A stretch of DNA of 64,000 nucleotides from Paracraurococcus sp042666655 (GTDB taxonomy: Bacteria > Pseudomonadota > Alphaproteobacteria > Acetobacterales > Acetobacteraceae). Both the position numbers and the translations under genes were made by a program. The notes beneath the pieces were generated by a model. That model was not told the DNA's origin. It saw only the letters and a program-made list of their open reading frames with translations, and did not search any database. Positions within the stretch are counted from its first letter, which is position 1, and each line of letters opens with the position of its first letter. Location: positions 744,001 through 808,000 of the forward strand of contig NZ_JBHTDE010000001.1 of assembly GCF_042666655.1 (NCBI RefSeq). Reading direction: 5' to 3'. Positions 16,642 to 25,216 of the stretch are shown here, piece after piece.

Positions 16642-17358
16642 TCAGCGGCCCTTGGCTTTGCGCCATTCGGCGAATTCGACCAGGTTCCGCTCATCCGTGG
16701 CCGGATAGAGGCCGCGGATGCTGCGGCCCTCGGCCACCTTCTCGGCCACGAAATCCTCGTAGGCGGTCATCTCGGTCGCCTCGGCGGCGATCTCGTCCGC
16801 GATCGCCGCGGGGATGACGATGACGCCGTCGCCATCGCCGACCAGCACGTCGCCCGGGAAGACCGGGGCGTCGCCGCAGGCGATCGGCTCGTTGATGCCG
16901 ATCGCCTGGTTCAGCGTCAGGTTGGTCGGCGCCGAGGGGCGGGTGTGGAAGGCGGGGATGCCCAGCGCCGTGATCTCCGCGCTGTCGCGGAAGCCGCCAT
17001 CGGTCACCACGCCGGCGACGCCGCGCATCTTGAGGCGCCCGATGAGGATCGCGCCGGCCGAGGCGGCGCGGGCATCCTTGCGGCTGTCGAAGACCAGCAC
17101 GGCGCCGGGGGGGCATTCCTCGACCGCGACGCGCTGCGGATGCGCCGGGTCGCGGAAGACGGCGAGGGTGTTGAGGTCCTCCCGTGCCGGGATGTAGCGC
17201 ACGGTATAGGCCTCGCCGACCATGCTCCCGGCCGGCGTATGCAGGGGCAGGGCGCCCTGGATCATCTGGCCGCGCAGGCCGCGCTTGAACAGCGCGGTGG
17301 CAAGCGTCGCGGTGCTGACCCTGGTCAGCTTCGCGCGGGTCTCGGCGGAAAGGGCCAT
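16642..17358 (-). CDS. RraA-like / HMG-CHA aldolase family protein
   Basis: A 238-residue member of the RraA-like fold. Members include regulators of RNase E and class II aldolases that cleave 4-hydroxy-4-methyl-2-oxoglutarate or decarboxylate oxaloacetate. The metal and pyruvate-binding block GVVTDGGFRDSAEI is present, with GDVLVGDGDGVIVIP later. The ATG at 17358 lies one base after the stop of the dehydratase gene. Between a sugar-acid dehydratase and a Bug-type binding protein, an aldolase acting on a 2-keto-3-deoxy acid is more likely than RNase regulation. That role is inferred from context. Confidence 0.82.
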   Translation of the reverse strand: MALSAETRAKLTRVSTATLATALFKRGLRGQMIQGALPLHTPAGSMVGEAYTVRYIPAREDLNTLAVFRDPAHPQRVAVEECPPGAVLVFDSRKDARAASAGAILIGRLKMRGVAGVVTDGGFRDSAEITALGIPAFHTRPSAPTNLTLNQAIGINEPIACGDAPVFPGDVLVGDGDGVIVIPAAIADEIAAEATEMTAYEDFVAEKVAEGRSIRGLYPATDERNLVEFAEWRKAKGR

Positions 17359-17359
17359 G

Positions 17360-19105
17360 TCAGTAGATCACCGGCTCGGGGACGGGCGCGCCGAAATCGG
17401 TGCGCAGGAAGTCGAAGTCGCAGCCCTGGTCGGCCTGCTCGATATGCTTGGTGAAGGCCCAGCCATAGCCGCGCTCGAAGCGCGCCGGCGGCGCCACCCA
17501 GGCGGCACGGCGGCGCGCCAGCTCCTCCTCCGGCACGTCCATGTTGATGGTCCGGGCATCGACGTCGAGGGTGACGACGTCGCCGGTCCGCAGCAAGGCC
17601 AGCGGGCCGCCGACATAGCTCTCTGGCGCCACGTGCAGCACGCAGGCGCCGTAGGAGGTGCCGGACATCCGCGCATCCGACAGCCGCAGCATGTCGCGCA
17701 GCCCCATCTTCAGCAGCTTCTTCGGCATCGGCAGCATGCCCCATTCCGGCATGCCGGGGCCGCCCTGCGGGCCGGCATTGCGCAGCACCAGCACGCTGTC
17801 GGGGGTGAAGTCGTAGCTCTCGTCGTCCACCGCCTGCTTCATGCTGGGATAGTCGTCGAACACCACCGCCGGGCCGCTGTGCTTCAGGAACTTCTGGTCC
17901 ATCGCCGCCGGCTTGATGACGCAGCCATCCGGCGCCAGGTTGCCCTTCAGCACCGCCAGCGACCCCTCGCCGTAGATCGGGTTCGCCGTGTTGCGGATGA
18001 CGTCGTCGTTGTAGACCTTCGCCCCCTCGATGTTCTCGCCGAGCGTCCGGCCGGTGACGGTGAGGCAGCCGAGATGCAGGTGCTCGGTGATGTTGCCCAT
18101 CAGCGCGCGGATGCCGCCGGCATAGAAGAAGTCCTCCATCAGGTACTTGTCGCCGCTGGGGCGGACGTTGCCGATGACGGGCACCCGGCGGCTGTAGCGC
18201 TCGAAATCCTCGAGCCCGATATCCTGGCCGGCGCGGCGTGCCATGGCGATCAGGTGGATGATGGCGTTGGTCGAGCAGCCCATCGCCATGGCCACCGCGA
18301 TGGCGTTCTCGAAGGCCGGCCGGGTCTGGATGCGCTGCGGCGTCAGGTCCTCCCAGACCATCTCCACGATGCGCCGGCCGCTTTCCGAGCACAGCCGGAT
18401 ATGGCCGGCATCGGCGGCGGGGACCGAGGAGCCGCCGGGCAGCACCATGCCGACCGCTTCCGCGATCGCCGTCATGGTGCTGGCGGTGCCCATGGTCATG
18501 CAGGTGCCGTGGCTGCGGGCGATGCCGGCCTCGACACCCAGCCAGTCCGCCTGGGTGATCTTCCCGGCGCGCAGCTCGTCCCAGTACTTCCAGCTGTCCG
18601 AGCCCGAGCCCAGCGTCTTGCCGCCCCAATTGCCGCGCAGCATCGGCCCGGCGGGGACGAAGATCGCCGGGATGTTCATGCTGGTCGCGCCCAGCAGCAG
18701 GCCGGGCGTTGTCTTGTCGCAGCCGCCCATCAGCACCGCGCCGTCGACGGGGTGGGAGCGCAGCAGCTCCTCCGTCTCCATCGCCAGCATGTTGCGGTAC
18801 ATCATCGTGGTCGGCTTGACGAAGCTCTCGCTGACCGAGATCGCCGGGAGCTCGACCGGGAAGCCGCCGGCCATCAGGATGCCGCGCTTCACGTCCTCGG
18901 CCCGCTGCCGCAGATGGGTGTGGCAGGGGTTGAGGTCGGACCAGGTATTGACGATGGCGATGACCGGCTTGCCGGTCCATTCCTCCGGCGCGTAGCCCAT
19001 CTGCATGGCGCGGCTGCGGTGGCCGAAGCTGCGCAGGTCGGCCGGGCCGAACCAGCGGGCGGAGCGCAGCTCGGCGGCCTGCTTGCGGGGCGGCAACTCG
19101 GTCAT
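17360..19105 (-). CDS. IlvD/Edd family dehydratase, sugar-acid type
   Basis: A 581-residue dehydratase. The three cysteines that hold the iron-sulfur cluster are visible: Cys61 in NPCHTH, Cys129 in GGCDKT and Cys202 in HGTCMTMGTAS. Their spacing matches L-arabinonate and D-xylonate dehydratases rather than branched-chain IlvD. The reaction would convert an aldonate to a 2-keto-3-deoxy acid. The ATG at 19105 has AGAAGGGA upstream; a longer open frame to 19288 has no start signal. It is first in an operon with an RraA-like aldolase candidate and a Bug-type binding protein, a coherent sugar-acid route. The precise substrate is not determined. Confidence 0.88.
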   Translation of the reverse strand: MTELPPRKQAAELRSARWFGPADLRSFGHRSRAMQMGYAPEEWTGKPVIAIVNTWSDLNPCHTHLRQRAEDVKRGILMAGGFPVELPAISVSESFVKPTTMMYRNMLAMETEELLRSHPVDGAVLMGGCDKTTPGLLLGATSMNIPAIFVPAGPMLRGNWGGKTLGSGSDSWKYWDELRAGKITQADWLGVEAGIARSHGTCMTMGTASTMTAIAEAVGMVLPGGSSVPAADAGHIRLCSESGRRIVEMVWEDLTPQRIQTRPAFENAIAVAMAMGCSTNAIIHLIAMARRAGQDIGLEDFERYSRRVPVIGNVRPSGDKYLMEDFFYAGGIRALMGNITEHLHLGCLTVTGRTLGENIEGAKVYNDDVIRNTANPIYGEGSLAVLKGNLAPDGCVIKPAAMDQKFLKHSGPAVVFDDYPSMKQAVDDESYDFTPDSVLVLRNAGPQGGPGMPEWGMLPMPKKLLKMGLRDMLRLSDARMSGTSYGACVLHVAPESYVGGPLALLRTGDVVTLDVDARTINMDVPEEELARRRAAWVAPPARFERGYGWAFTKHIEQADQGCDFDFLRTDFGAPVPEPVIY

Positions 19106-19365
19106 GGACGGTCCCTTCTCATGCGATGACGGGGGTGTGTGCCGGCCTTCCGGCCAGCACCGCGGCGTTGTTGTCAAGGGCCTGCAGGCCCCGCGCGCGG
19201 CCGGCCGCCTACGGCGCCGCTGCCTTGCCCCCGCTTCGCCGGGCTCGGCCGCGTCCGCGCCGCGCCGCCGGATCAGGGCTGACCTCACGCGGCCGGCATC
19301 ACCGCCGCGTCATTGCCGGTCAGCGCCGCCTTGCCGCCCCTCCGGCCCGGCCGCTAGAACCGTGC

Positions 19366-20043
19366 ATGATGCCGCCCCGTCCCGTCCGAGTCGCCCCATC
19401 GCTCCTCGCTGCCGATTTCGCCCGGCTCGGCGAGGAGACCCGCGCCGTCGCCGCCGCCGGCGCCGACTGGCTGCACCTCGACATCATGGACGGGCATTTC
19501 GTCCCGAACATCAGCTTCGGCCCGGTGATCGTGAAGGCGCTGCGCCGGCACGCCACGATCCCCTTCGACGTCCACCTGATGATCGCCCCGGCCGATCCCT
19601 ACCTGCAGGCCTTCGCCGAGGCCGGGGCCGACCTCATCAGCGTCCACCCGGAAGCCGGGCCGCACCTCCACCGCACGCTGCAGACCATCCGGGCCCTGGG
19701 CAAGCAGTCCGGGGTGGTGCTGAACCCGGCGACGCCGGTCTCCTCGATCGAGAACGTGCTCGAGCTCTGCGACCTGATCCTGGTGATGTCGGTCAATCCG
19801 GGCTTCGGCGGGCAGTCCTTCCTCGAAGGCCAGCTCGGCAAGATCGCGGTCCTGCGGCAGATGATCGATGCCCATGTCGCCCGGGGCGGGCAGGCGATCG
19901 CGCTGCAGGTCGATGGCGGCGTCACCGCCCGGACCGCGCCGCGCTGCATCGCGGCCGGGGCCGACGTGCTGGTCGCCGGCACCGCGGTGTTCGGCGCGCC
20001 GGACTATGCGCAGGCTATTTCTGCCATCAAGGGGATGCCTTGA
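19366..20043 (+). CDS. rpe: Ribulose-phosphate 3-epimerase
   Basis: A 225-residue TIM-barrel enzyme interconverting ribulose 5-phosphate and xylulose 5-phosphate. Signature blocks are APSLLAADFARLGEE, then WLHLDIMDGHFVPNISFGP with the metal-binding His and Asp, then VNPGFGGQSFL and LQVDGGVTARTAP. Two ATGs (19366 and 19369) open the gene; there is no strong ribosome site for either, and the first is chosen. It stands 22 nt ahead of a heparinase-family gene on the same strand. The long open frame running upstream has no family similarity and is not counted. Confidence 0.93.
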   Translation: MMPPRPVRVAPSLLAADFARLGEETRAVAAAGADWLHLDIMDGHFVPNISFGPVIVKALRRHATIPFDVHLMIAPADPYLQAFAEAGADLISVHPEAGPHLHRTLQTIRALGKQSGVVLNPATPVSSIENVLELCDLILVMSVNPGFGGQSFLEGQLGKIAVLRQMIDAHVARGGQAIALQVDGGVTARTAPRCIAAGADVLVAGTAVFGAPDYAQAISAIKGMP

Positions 20044-20065
20044 TGGCGCGGGCGGGGGTAGGCCG

Positions 20066-21715
20066 ATGCGCGAGCTGATCCGGGGCACCCGCCGCTTCAT
20101 CTCCGGCCTCAAGCCGGTGAAGGTGCCGGACGCGCCGGCGCGGTCCTTCCGCGACCTGTGGCCCGGCGATGCCGGCCGCGGCGCCCGCCTGCTGCGCGCG
20201 GAATTCGAGGTGCTGGGCACCACCCGGCGGCTCGAGCCGGGTGGCGACGGCTGGACCGAGTCCGCCGGCCCGGTCACCTGGCGCGCCGCCGCGCATGGCT
20301 TCGCCTGGCTGCGCGACCTCCGCGCGCTGGGCACCGACACCGCCCGGATGCGCGCCCGCGACCTGGCCGAGGACTGGCTGGCGCGCGGCGCGGCCGAGAC
20401 CCTGGCCCAGGCGCCGGAAGTCGCCGCCGCCCGGGTCTCCGCCTGGCTCGGCCATTGGGATTTCCTTGCCGCCACGGCGGAGGACGGGTTCCAGAAGAAG
20501 CTGCTGGTCCGCCTCGCCCAGGACGCCCGCGGCGTGGTCGGCAGCCTGCCGGCGGAGGCGATGCATCGCGGCGCCCTGGTGACGCTGAAGGGCGCCATCG
20601 CCGCCGCCGTGGCGCTGGAGGAGGAAGCCTGGATGACCCGGGCGCTTCGCTTCCTGCCCGGTGAACTGGAACGCCAGTTCCACCCCGATGGCGGGCATGT
20701 CGAACGCTCCCCGGCGCAGCTGCTGCTGGCGCTGCAGGACCTGATCGAGATCCGCAACCTGCTGCATGGCGCCGGGCTGAACCCGCCGCCGCTGCTGGCC
20801 ACCGTGCTGGAACGCGCCGGCCAGGCGCTGCGGCTGTTTCGCCACGGCGATGGCGGCCTCGCCCAGTTCAACGGGACGCGGGAGGACGGGCCGGGCCTCG
20901 TCGACCTGGTGCTGACCCAGGGCCAGGCCCGCGGCCGCGCGCCGCTGCTGCTGGAGGAGAGCGGCTTCCACCGGCTGCAGGCCGGCCGCACCCTGATCAT
21001 CGCCGATGCCGGCGCGCCGCCGCCGCTGCGGGCGCGCGACAACGCCACCGGCCTGCCGCGCGGCGCCGACCGCTTCGCCCATGCCGGCACGCTCAGCTTC
21101 GAGATGTCGATCGGCCGCGACCGGCTGATCGTGAATTGCGGCGCGGCACCGGCGGCCGAGACCGATTGGCGCGACGCGATGCGCGCCACCGCGGCGCATT
21201 CGACCCTGGTGCTGGCCGATACCAACTCCTCCGAGTTGAAGGACGAAGGCCTCGGCCGCCGGCCGGAGCGGGTCGAGGGCGACCGGCAGGAAGCCGACGG
21301 CGCGCAATGGCTGGACGCGGTGCATGACGGCTGGCGCAAGCCCTTCGGCGCGCAGCACCGCCGGCGGCTCTACATCGACCGCAACGGCGACGACCTGCGC
21401 GGCGAGGACCTGATCGAGATGGCCGAGCCGGGCACCCCGGTGCCGGGCTTCCTGCTGCGCTTCCACCTGCATCCGGCGGTGATCGCCACGCCGCAGATCG
21501 ACGATGCGGCGGTGCTGCTGAAGCTGCCCTCGAACCAGTTCTGGCGGCTGCGGGCCAAGGGCGCCAAGGTCGCGGTGGAGGAGAGCCTCTATCTCGGCGG
21601 CGGCGAGCCGCGGCGGACCAGCCAGATCGTGCTCACCGCCGAGCCGGGCGCCAACACCGTACAATGGGCGATCGGCCGGGTGCCGGCGGCGGGCGGCGAG
21701 GCAACGGAGGGCTGA
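20066..21715 (+). CDS. Heparinase II/III family protein
   Basis: A 549-residue protein of the alpha/alpha-toroid plus beta-sandwich heparinase II/III type. Characteristic blocks are GHWDFLAATAEDGFQKKLL, FLPGELERQFHPDGGHVERSP, RHGDGGLAQFNG and AHSTLVLADTNSSEL. No signal peptide is evident, which is usual for the group encoded beside purine genes in alphaproteobacteria; its function there is unknown and it may act on a cell-surface glycan precursor. The ATG at 20066 follows GGGGGTAGG. It closely follows rpe. In several relatives a homologue lies next to purH; here purH is 7 kb further on. Confidence 0.82.
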   Translation: MRELIRGTRRFISGLKPVKVPDAPARSFRDLWPGDAGRGARLLRAEFEVLGTTRRLEPGGDGWTESAGPVTWRAAAHGFAWLRDLRALGTDTARMRARDLAEDWLARGAAETLAQAPEVAAARVSAWLGHWDFLAATAEDGFQKKLLVRLAQDARGVVGSLPAEAMHRGALVTLKGAIAAAVALEEEAWMTRALRFLPGELERQFHPDGGHVERSPAQLLLALQDLIEIRNLLHGAGLNPPPLLATVLERAGQALRLFRHGDGGLAQFNGTREDGPGLVDLVLTQGQARGRAPLLLEESGFHRLQAGRTLIIADAGAPPPLRARDNATGLPRGADRFAHAGTLSFEMSIGRDRLIVNCGAAPAAETDWRDAMRATAAHSTLVLADTNSSELKDEGLGRRPERVEGDRQEADGAQWLDAVHDGWRKPFGAQHRRRLYIDRNGDDLRGEDLIEMAEPGTPVPGFLLRFHLHPAVIATPQIDDAAVLLKLPSNQFWRLRAKGAKVAVEESLYLGGGEPRRTSQIVLTAEPGANTVQWAIGRVPAAGGEATEG

Positions 21716-21721
21716 ACCGGG

Positions 21722-21818
21722 GCGACAGCGGCCTGCGGGCGAAAGCCAACGCGGCACCGCCGTGGCAGCCTGATGTCAGCGCCGCTCCATGCGTCCGGGC
21801 GCGCGCGCCCACCGGCGG
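21722..21818. repeat. Degenerate family II intergenic repeat
   Basis: About 97 nt that align with the first part of the neighbouring family II element: an ACAGCGGCCTGCG opening, CGAAAGC, and GCACCGC closing the hairpin arm, then a looser TGATGTCAG..TCCGGG stretch. The outer arms still pair with one mismatch. It is in tandem with the intact copy that begins at 21824, so it looks like an older duplicate. Confidence 0.5.
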
Positions 21819-21823
21819 CCTGC

Positions 21824-21928
21824 GCTACAGTGGTCTGCGTTCGAAAGCGAAGGCCGCACCGCTGCGACTCGTTGTTTCCAGGGCGGATGTACGCGCCCGG
21901 GTGTTCACGCCCGCCCGCGATCCGTTCT
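21824..21928. repeat. Dispersed intergenic repeat, family II, copy 1
   Basis: A 105-nt element between the heparinase gene and the convergent glycosyltransferase gene. It begins GCTACAGTGGTCTGCGTTCG, reaches GCACCGCTG, and ends GTTCACGCCCG..GATCCGTTCT. The first 45 nt fold into a nested hairpin (outer arms CAGTGGT/ACCGCTG, inner GCGTTCG/CGAAGGC with one mismatch). A second copy of the same length lies at 61014-61118. No open frame or transposase is associated, so it resembles a small non-autonomous or REP-like element. Confidence 0.7.
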
Positions 21929-23048
21929 AGAGCCCCAGCAGGTCGAGCGTCCGGCCCACCACCTTCTGCTCGGTGTAGCATTGCAGCGCCCTTTGCCGGC
22001 CGGCCTCGCCCAGTCGGGCGCGGCGGGCCGGATCCTGCGCCAGCGCCTCCAGCGCGGCGGCCAGCGGATCCACCGTGCCGGGCGGCACCAGCAGGCCGGT
22101 CTCGCCCGCCACCACCATCTCGCGCGGGCCGCGGATATCGGTCGCCACCACCGGCAGTCCGCAAAGCATGGCCTCGATCACCGACATCGGCAGGCCTTCG
22201 AAATGCGAGGGCAGGGCGAAGACATCCGCCCCGGCCAGCAGCCGCGGCACGTCGGTGCGGTAGCCCAGCCGACGGAAGCGCGGGCCGAGCTCGGCCGCCG
22301 CGGCGGCGAAGAGCGGTTCCATGTCCTCGCCATGGTCGCTCGGCAGCCGGTCGCCGACCACCCAGAGCACGCAATGCGGCGGCAGCGCCCGCAGCGCGGC
22401 CAGCAGTTCCGGATAGCCCTTGTGCCGCACCAGGCGGGAGACGGCGATGATGACGCAGTCGCCCTGCCGGGCGCCGAGCTCCGCCCGCACCGCCAGGCGC
22501 GCCGCCGGGTCGGGGCGGAAGGCGGCGGGGTCGCGGCCGTTGCCGACCGCCACCGGCTGGCGGTGGATGCCCAGGCGGCGGGCGTCCACGGCCTCCTCCG
22601 CGCTGACGGTCAGGTAGGTGTCGGTGATCCGTCCGGCGGCGAATTCCAGGCCGAAGGACAGCGCCCGGCGCCACCAGGGGCCAGGCTGGTTGAACAGGAA
22701 GCCGTGGCAGGTATAGGCGATCCGTGGCCTGCCATGGCGGCGCGCGACCCGGGCGGCCAGCCGCGCCAGCACGCCGCTGATCGGCATGTGGCCCTGCACC
22801 AGGTCGAAACCCTCGGTGCGGAAGATGCGCAGCAGGGCGCGGAAGGCGCGGTACTGCGCGACCGGGTTGAGCGAACGGGCCATCGGCACCGGGATGATCC
22901 GGAACCCCTCGCTCCGCGGCAGGTCGAGCAGCGGTCCTTCGGCGCAGAGGCCGACGACCTCATGCCCGCGTTCCCGCGCGCCGCGCATCAGCGGCAAGAG
23001 GAAATGGCGCAGGGCGAAATCGACGTTGATGACCTGGGCGACCTTCAC
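21927..23048 (-). CDS. Glycosyltransferase family 4 protein
   Basis: A 373-residue GT-B glycosyltransferase. The N-terminal acceptor domain starts MKVAQVINVDFALRHFLLPL; the C-terminal nucleotide-sugar domain has AVSRLVRHKGYPELL, then the EX7E-like motif in FEGLPMSVIEAM, then GLPVVATDIRGPREMV. It would transfer a hexose from a nucleotide sugar onto a lipid-linked or surface glycan. The start is GTG at 23048. It is followed upstream on the same strand by two family 2 glycosyltransferase genes (gap 83 nt). Acceptor and donor cannot be named. Confidence 0.87.
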   Translation of the reverse strand: MKVAQVINVDFALRHFLLPLMRGARERGHEVVGLCAEGPLLDLPRSEGFRIIPVPMARSLNPVAQYRAFRALLRIFRTEGFDLVQGHMPISGVLARLAARVARRHGRPRIAYTCHGFLFNQPGPWWRRALSFGLEFAAGRITDTYLTVSAEEAVDARRLGIHRQPVAVGNGRDPAAFRPDPAARLAVRAELGARQGDCVIIAVSRLVRHKGYPELLAALRALPPHCVLWVVGDRLPSDHGEDMEPLFAAAAAELGPRFRRLGYRTDVPRLLAGADVFALPSHFEGLPMSVIEAMLCGLPVVATDIRGPREMVVAGETGLLVPPGTVDPLAAALEALAQDPARRARLGEAGRQRALQCYTEQKVVGRTLDLLGL

Positions 23049-23131
23049 CCGTCCTGGATAGGACGCCGCCGCTTACGTTTCGCTTCACCACCCGGTCAGA
23101 TGCGACCACACGGATCACATAGGAGAGAGGT

Positions 23132-24049
23132 TCACGAGAAGAGCCGGCCGCGCAGCATCCGCAGCCCGAGCTGCGCCGCGATGGCACCGTCCAGTGCCAG
23201 CCGCACCAGCTTGGGCATGCCGGGAAAATTCTGCCGGAAGTAGCGCCGGAAGCTGCGCGCCTTGTGGCGTTCCACCACCGCCTTGGGCGCTTCGCTGGTG
23301 CCGCCGAGATGCCGCACCACGACATCTGGGGCGAACAGGATCTCGCCGCCGCCGCGGCGGAACCGCAGGCAGAGGTCGAGATCCTCGACATGCAGGAAAT
23401 AGCCCTCGTCGAAGCCGCCGATGCGCCAATAGGCCTCCCGCCGCAGGAACATGCAGGCGCCGCTGATGGCCGGGACCGGGGTGATCCGCGCCGGCAGCGG
23501 GGTGCGGTGCAGGTTCAGCCGCAGGCCGGGGCAGAGCCGGTGCAGCCGCAGCGCCTCGACCAGGGCGGAGACCGGGGTGAGCAGGCGGCGCCGGCTGCCG
23601 GCCTGGTCCTGCCCGGCCCCGTCCAGGATGCGCGGGCCGATCATCCAGGGGGACGGCAGCGTTGCGGCATGCCGCCGCAGCCGCGCCAGCGCATCCGGGG
23701 CCAATTCGCCATCCGGGTTCAGCAGCAGCAGGGCGTCCCCACGCGCCGCCCGGGCACCGAGGTTGCAGGCGGCGCCGAAGCCGATATTGCCCTGGCCGGT
23801 CAGCAGCCGGAGCCGTGGCTCGCGCGCCGCCCAGGCGGCCAGCATCGCCGCCGTCTCCGGCGGGTTGCCGTTGTCGACCAGCAGCACTTCCACCGGCCGG
23901 TCCTGTGCCAGGGCGGAGGCGACCGCCCGCTGCAGCGCCGGGCCGGTCTGGTAGCTGACGATGACCACCGAGGTCAGCGCCGCCCCGGTCGCCGGCCCGG
24001 TCGCCGCAACGGGCCGCGGCGGGGCGGCGGTCCCGGCCACCGCGTTCAT
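23132..24049 (-). CDS. Glycosyltransferase family 2 protein, rhamnosyltransferase-like
   Basis: A 305-residue GT-A enzyme. An N-terminal Ala-rich leader of about 25 residues precedes TSVVIVSYQTGPALQRAV. The donor-binding DXD-type region reads LLLLNPDGELAPDAL, and a later SGACMFLRREAYWRIGGFDE with EDLDLCLRFRRGG is typical of WbbL-like rhamnosyltransferases. The ATG at 24049 overlaps the end of the next upstream glycosyltransferase gene in an ATGA, so both are made from one message. The role is probably in a surface polysaccharide; the sugar is an inference. Confidence 0.85.
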   Translation of the reverse strand: MNAVAGTAAPPRPVAATGPATGAALTSVVIVSYQTGPALQRAVASALAQDRPVEVLLVDNGNPPETAAMLAAWAAREPRLRLLTGQGNIGFGAACNLGARAARGDALLLLNPDGELAPDALARLRRHAATLPSPWMIGPRILDGAGQDQAGSRRRLLTPVSALVEALRLHRLCPGLRLNLHRTPLPARITPVPAISGACMFLRREAYWRIGGFDEGYFLHVEDLDLCLRFRRGGGEILFAPDVVVRHLGGTSEAPKAVVERHKARSFRRYFRQNFPGMPKLVRLALDGAIAAQLGLRMLRGRLFS

Positions 24050-24999
24050 GGCGCGGTGCCGCGCGCGGGCGGCAGCGGCGCCAGGGCGAACCAGGCCGCC
24101 ATGGCGAGGTCCTGCACCCGGCTCTGCCGATAGAGCCCGGCCTGGCGCGCCAGCCGCAGCCGGCCGAGCGGGCCGCGCCCGCGCATGCCGCGCAGCAGGA
24201 CGAGGACGCGTCGTGCCTCCTCCGCCAGCAGCGGCTCGACCGCCGCGAGGCAGTCCAGATGCGCGCCGACCATCGCGGTGAAGCCGCGCGGGCCACGCCG
24301 CAGCGCCCGGCTCAGGCGGTCGAGCAGCGGCGGGTCGGCGCCGATCGTGTTGCCGCCGTGCTGGCGGTAGAGCAGCGCCGGTTCGGGGTCGAACAGCACC
24401 CGCCCGCCGGCGCCGGTCACCAGGATATAGGCCCACCAGTCATGCATGGAGCCAGGCGGCGGCGGTGGCGCGGCGAGCAGCAGGGCGCGGGCCGCCGGGT
24501 TCAGCACGATGGTGCAGCCGGTGGCGATGTTCTGCACGATGGCGTTGCCGAAGCCGGGCGGCCGGCCGGGCAGGCTGCTCTCGCCGAGCGGCCGGAGCGC
24601 CGCGTCGACCAGCCGCTGCCGGGCGCATGCCAGCGCCGGAATGCCGGGCGGGACGGCGTCCAGCGCGGCGACGGCGCGGGCGGTCTTGGCCGGCAGCCAG
24701 ACATCGTCCTGGTCGCAGAAGGCGAAGAAGGGCGCGTCGTCCGGCGCCGCGGCCAGCAGGGCGAGGAAGCCGCGGGCGGCGCCGAGCCGGCCTTCCGGCT
24801 GGTCCAGCCGTCGTGCCGCGGCGCCGGTCTGCCGTGCCCAGGCGCCGATCACCTCGGCCGAGGCGTCTTCGGAGCCGTCGTCGCGCCAGAGCAGGGAGAG
24901 CGGTGGGCCGGCCTGGTCGCTGAGGCTGTCCAGCTGTTCGGGCAGGAACCGGGCGCCGTTGCGCACGGCCATGAGGACTGCGCCACCGGGGCGGGCCAT
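24046..24999 (-). CDS. Glycosyltransferase family 2 protein
   Basis: 317 residues from the ATG at 24999, which has GAGG about 9 nt upstream; the frame is open 26 codons further. The GT-A fold begins VLMAVRNGARFLPEQLDSL; the nucleotide-binding part is LLWRDDGSEDASAEV and the metal-binding motif is FAFCDQDDVWLP. A C-terminal tail contains an LYRQHGGNTIGA block common in rhamnosyl or galactosyl transferases of this class. It is the first gene of a three-glycosyltransferase run and is divergent from a porin gene across an AT-rich region with an inverted repeat. Confidence 0.85.
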   Translation of the reverse strand: MARPGGAVLMAVRNGARFLPEQLDSLSDQAGPPLSLLWRDDGSEDASAEVIGAWARQTGAAARRLDQPEGRLGAARGFLALLAAAPDDAPFFAFCDQDDVWLPAKTARAVAALDAVPPGIPALACARQRLVDAALRPLGESSLPGRPPGFGNAIVQNIATGCTIVLNPAARALLLAAPPPPPGSMHDWWAYILVTGAGGRVLFDPEPALLYRQHGGNTIGADPPLLDRLSRALRRGPRGFTAMVGAHLDCLAAVEPLLAEEARRVLVLLRGMRGRGPLGRLRLARQAGLYRQSRVQDLAMAAWFALAPLPPARGTAP

Positions 25000-25076
25000 C
25001 GAAGAATGCCTCGAAACGACTTGGTCCGGGCGGACCGGCCAATGGATCGGGGCGCACGATGCCGATTCCGTGATCA

Positions 25077-25099
25077 AATATCAACCAAAAGTTGATATT
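25077..25099. promoter_or_regulatory. 9-bp inverted repeat in AT-rich divergent promoter region
   Basis: AATATCAAC and GTTGATATT are perfect complements around the 5-nt spacer CAAAA. The right arm overlaps a TTGATA that could serve as a -35 hexamer (25092-25097) for the porin gene; a weak TTAAAC lies 17 nt further. The region between the glycosyltransferase run (start 24999) and the porin gene (start 25217) is far more AT-rich than its surroundings. The geometry fits a dimeric repressor or activator site. The regulator is not identifiable. Confidence 0.45.
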
Positions 25100-25216
25100 A
25101 CCGGTTTGCTACCTTTAAACAGCAGTTCAATCAGGCACGGTTGCCTTGTCGCGGAGGCGTCGCTAGTTCCGCGTATGCTTTTGATTTTGCTGAAGAAACT
25201 CTATCGACCTCTTCAT

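Noticed and set aside
19126..19365. N-terminal extension of rpe to 19126
   Set aside because: The added residues are Arg/Ala/Pro-rich filler; epimerase homology begins right after the ATG at 19366.
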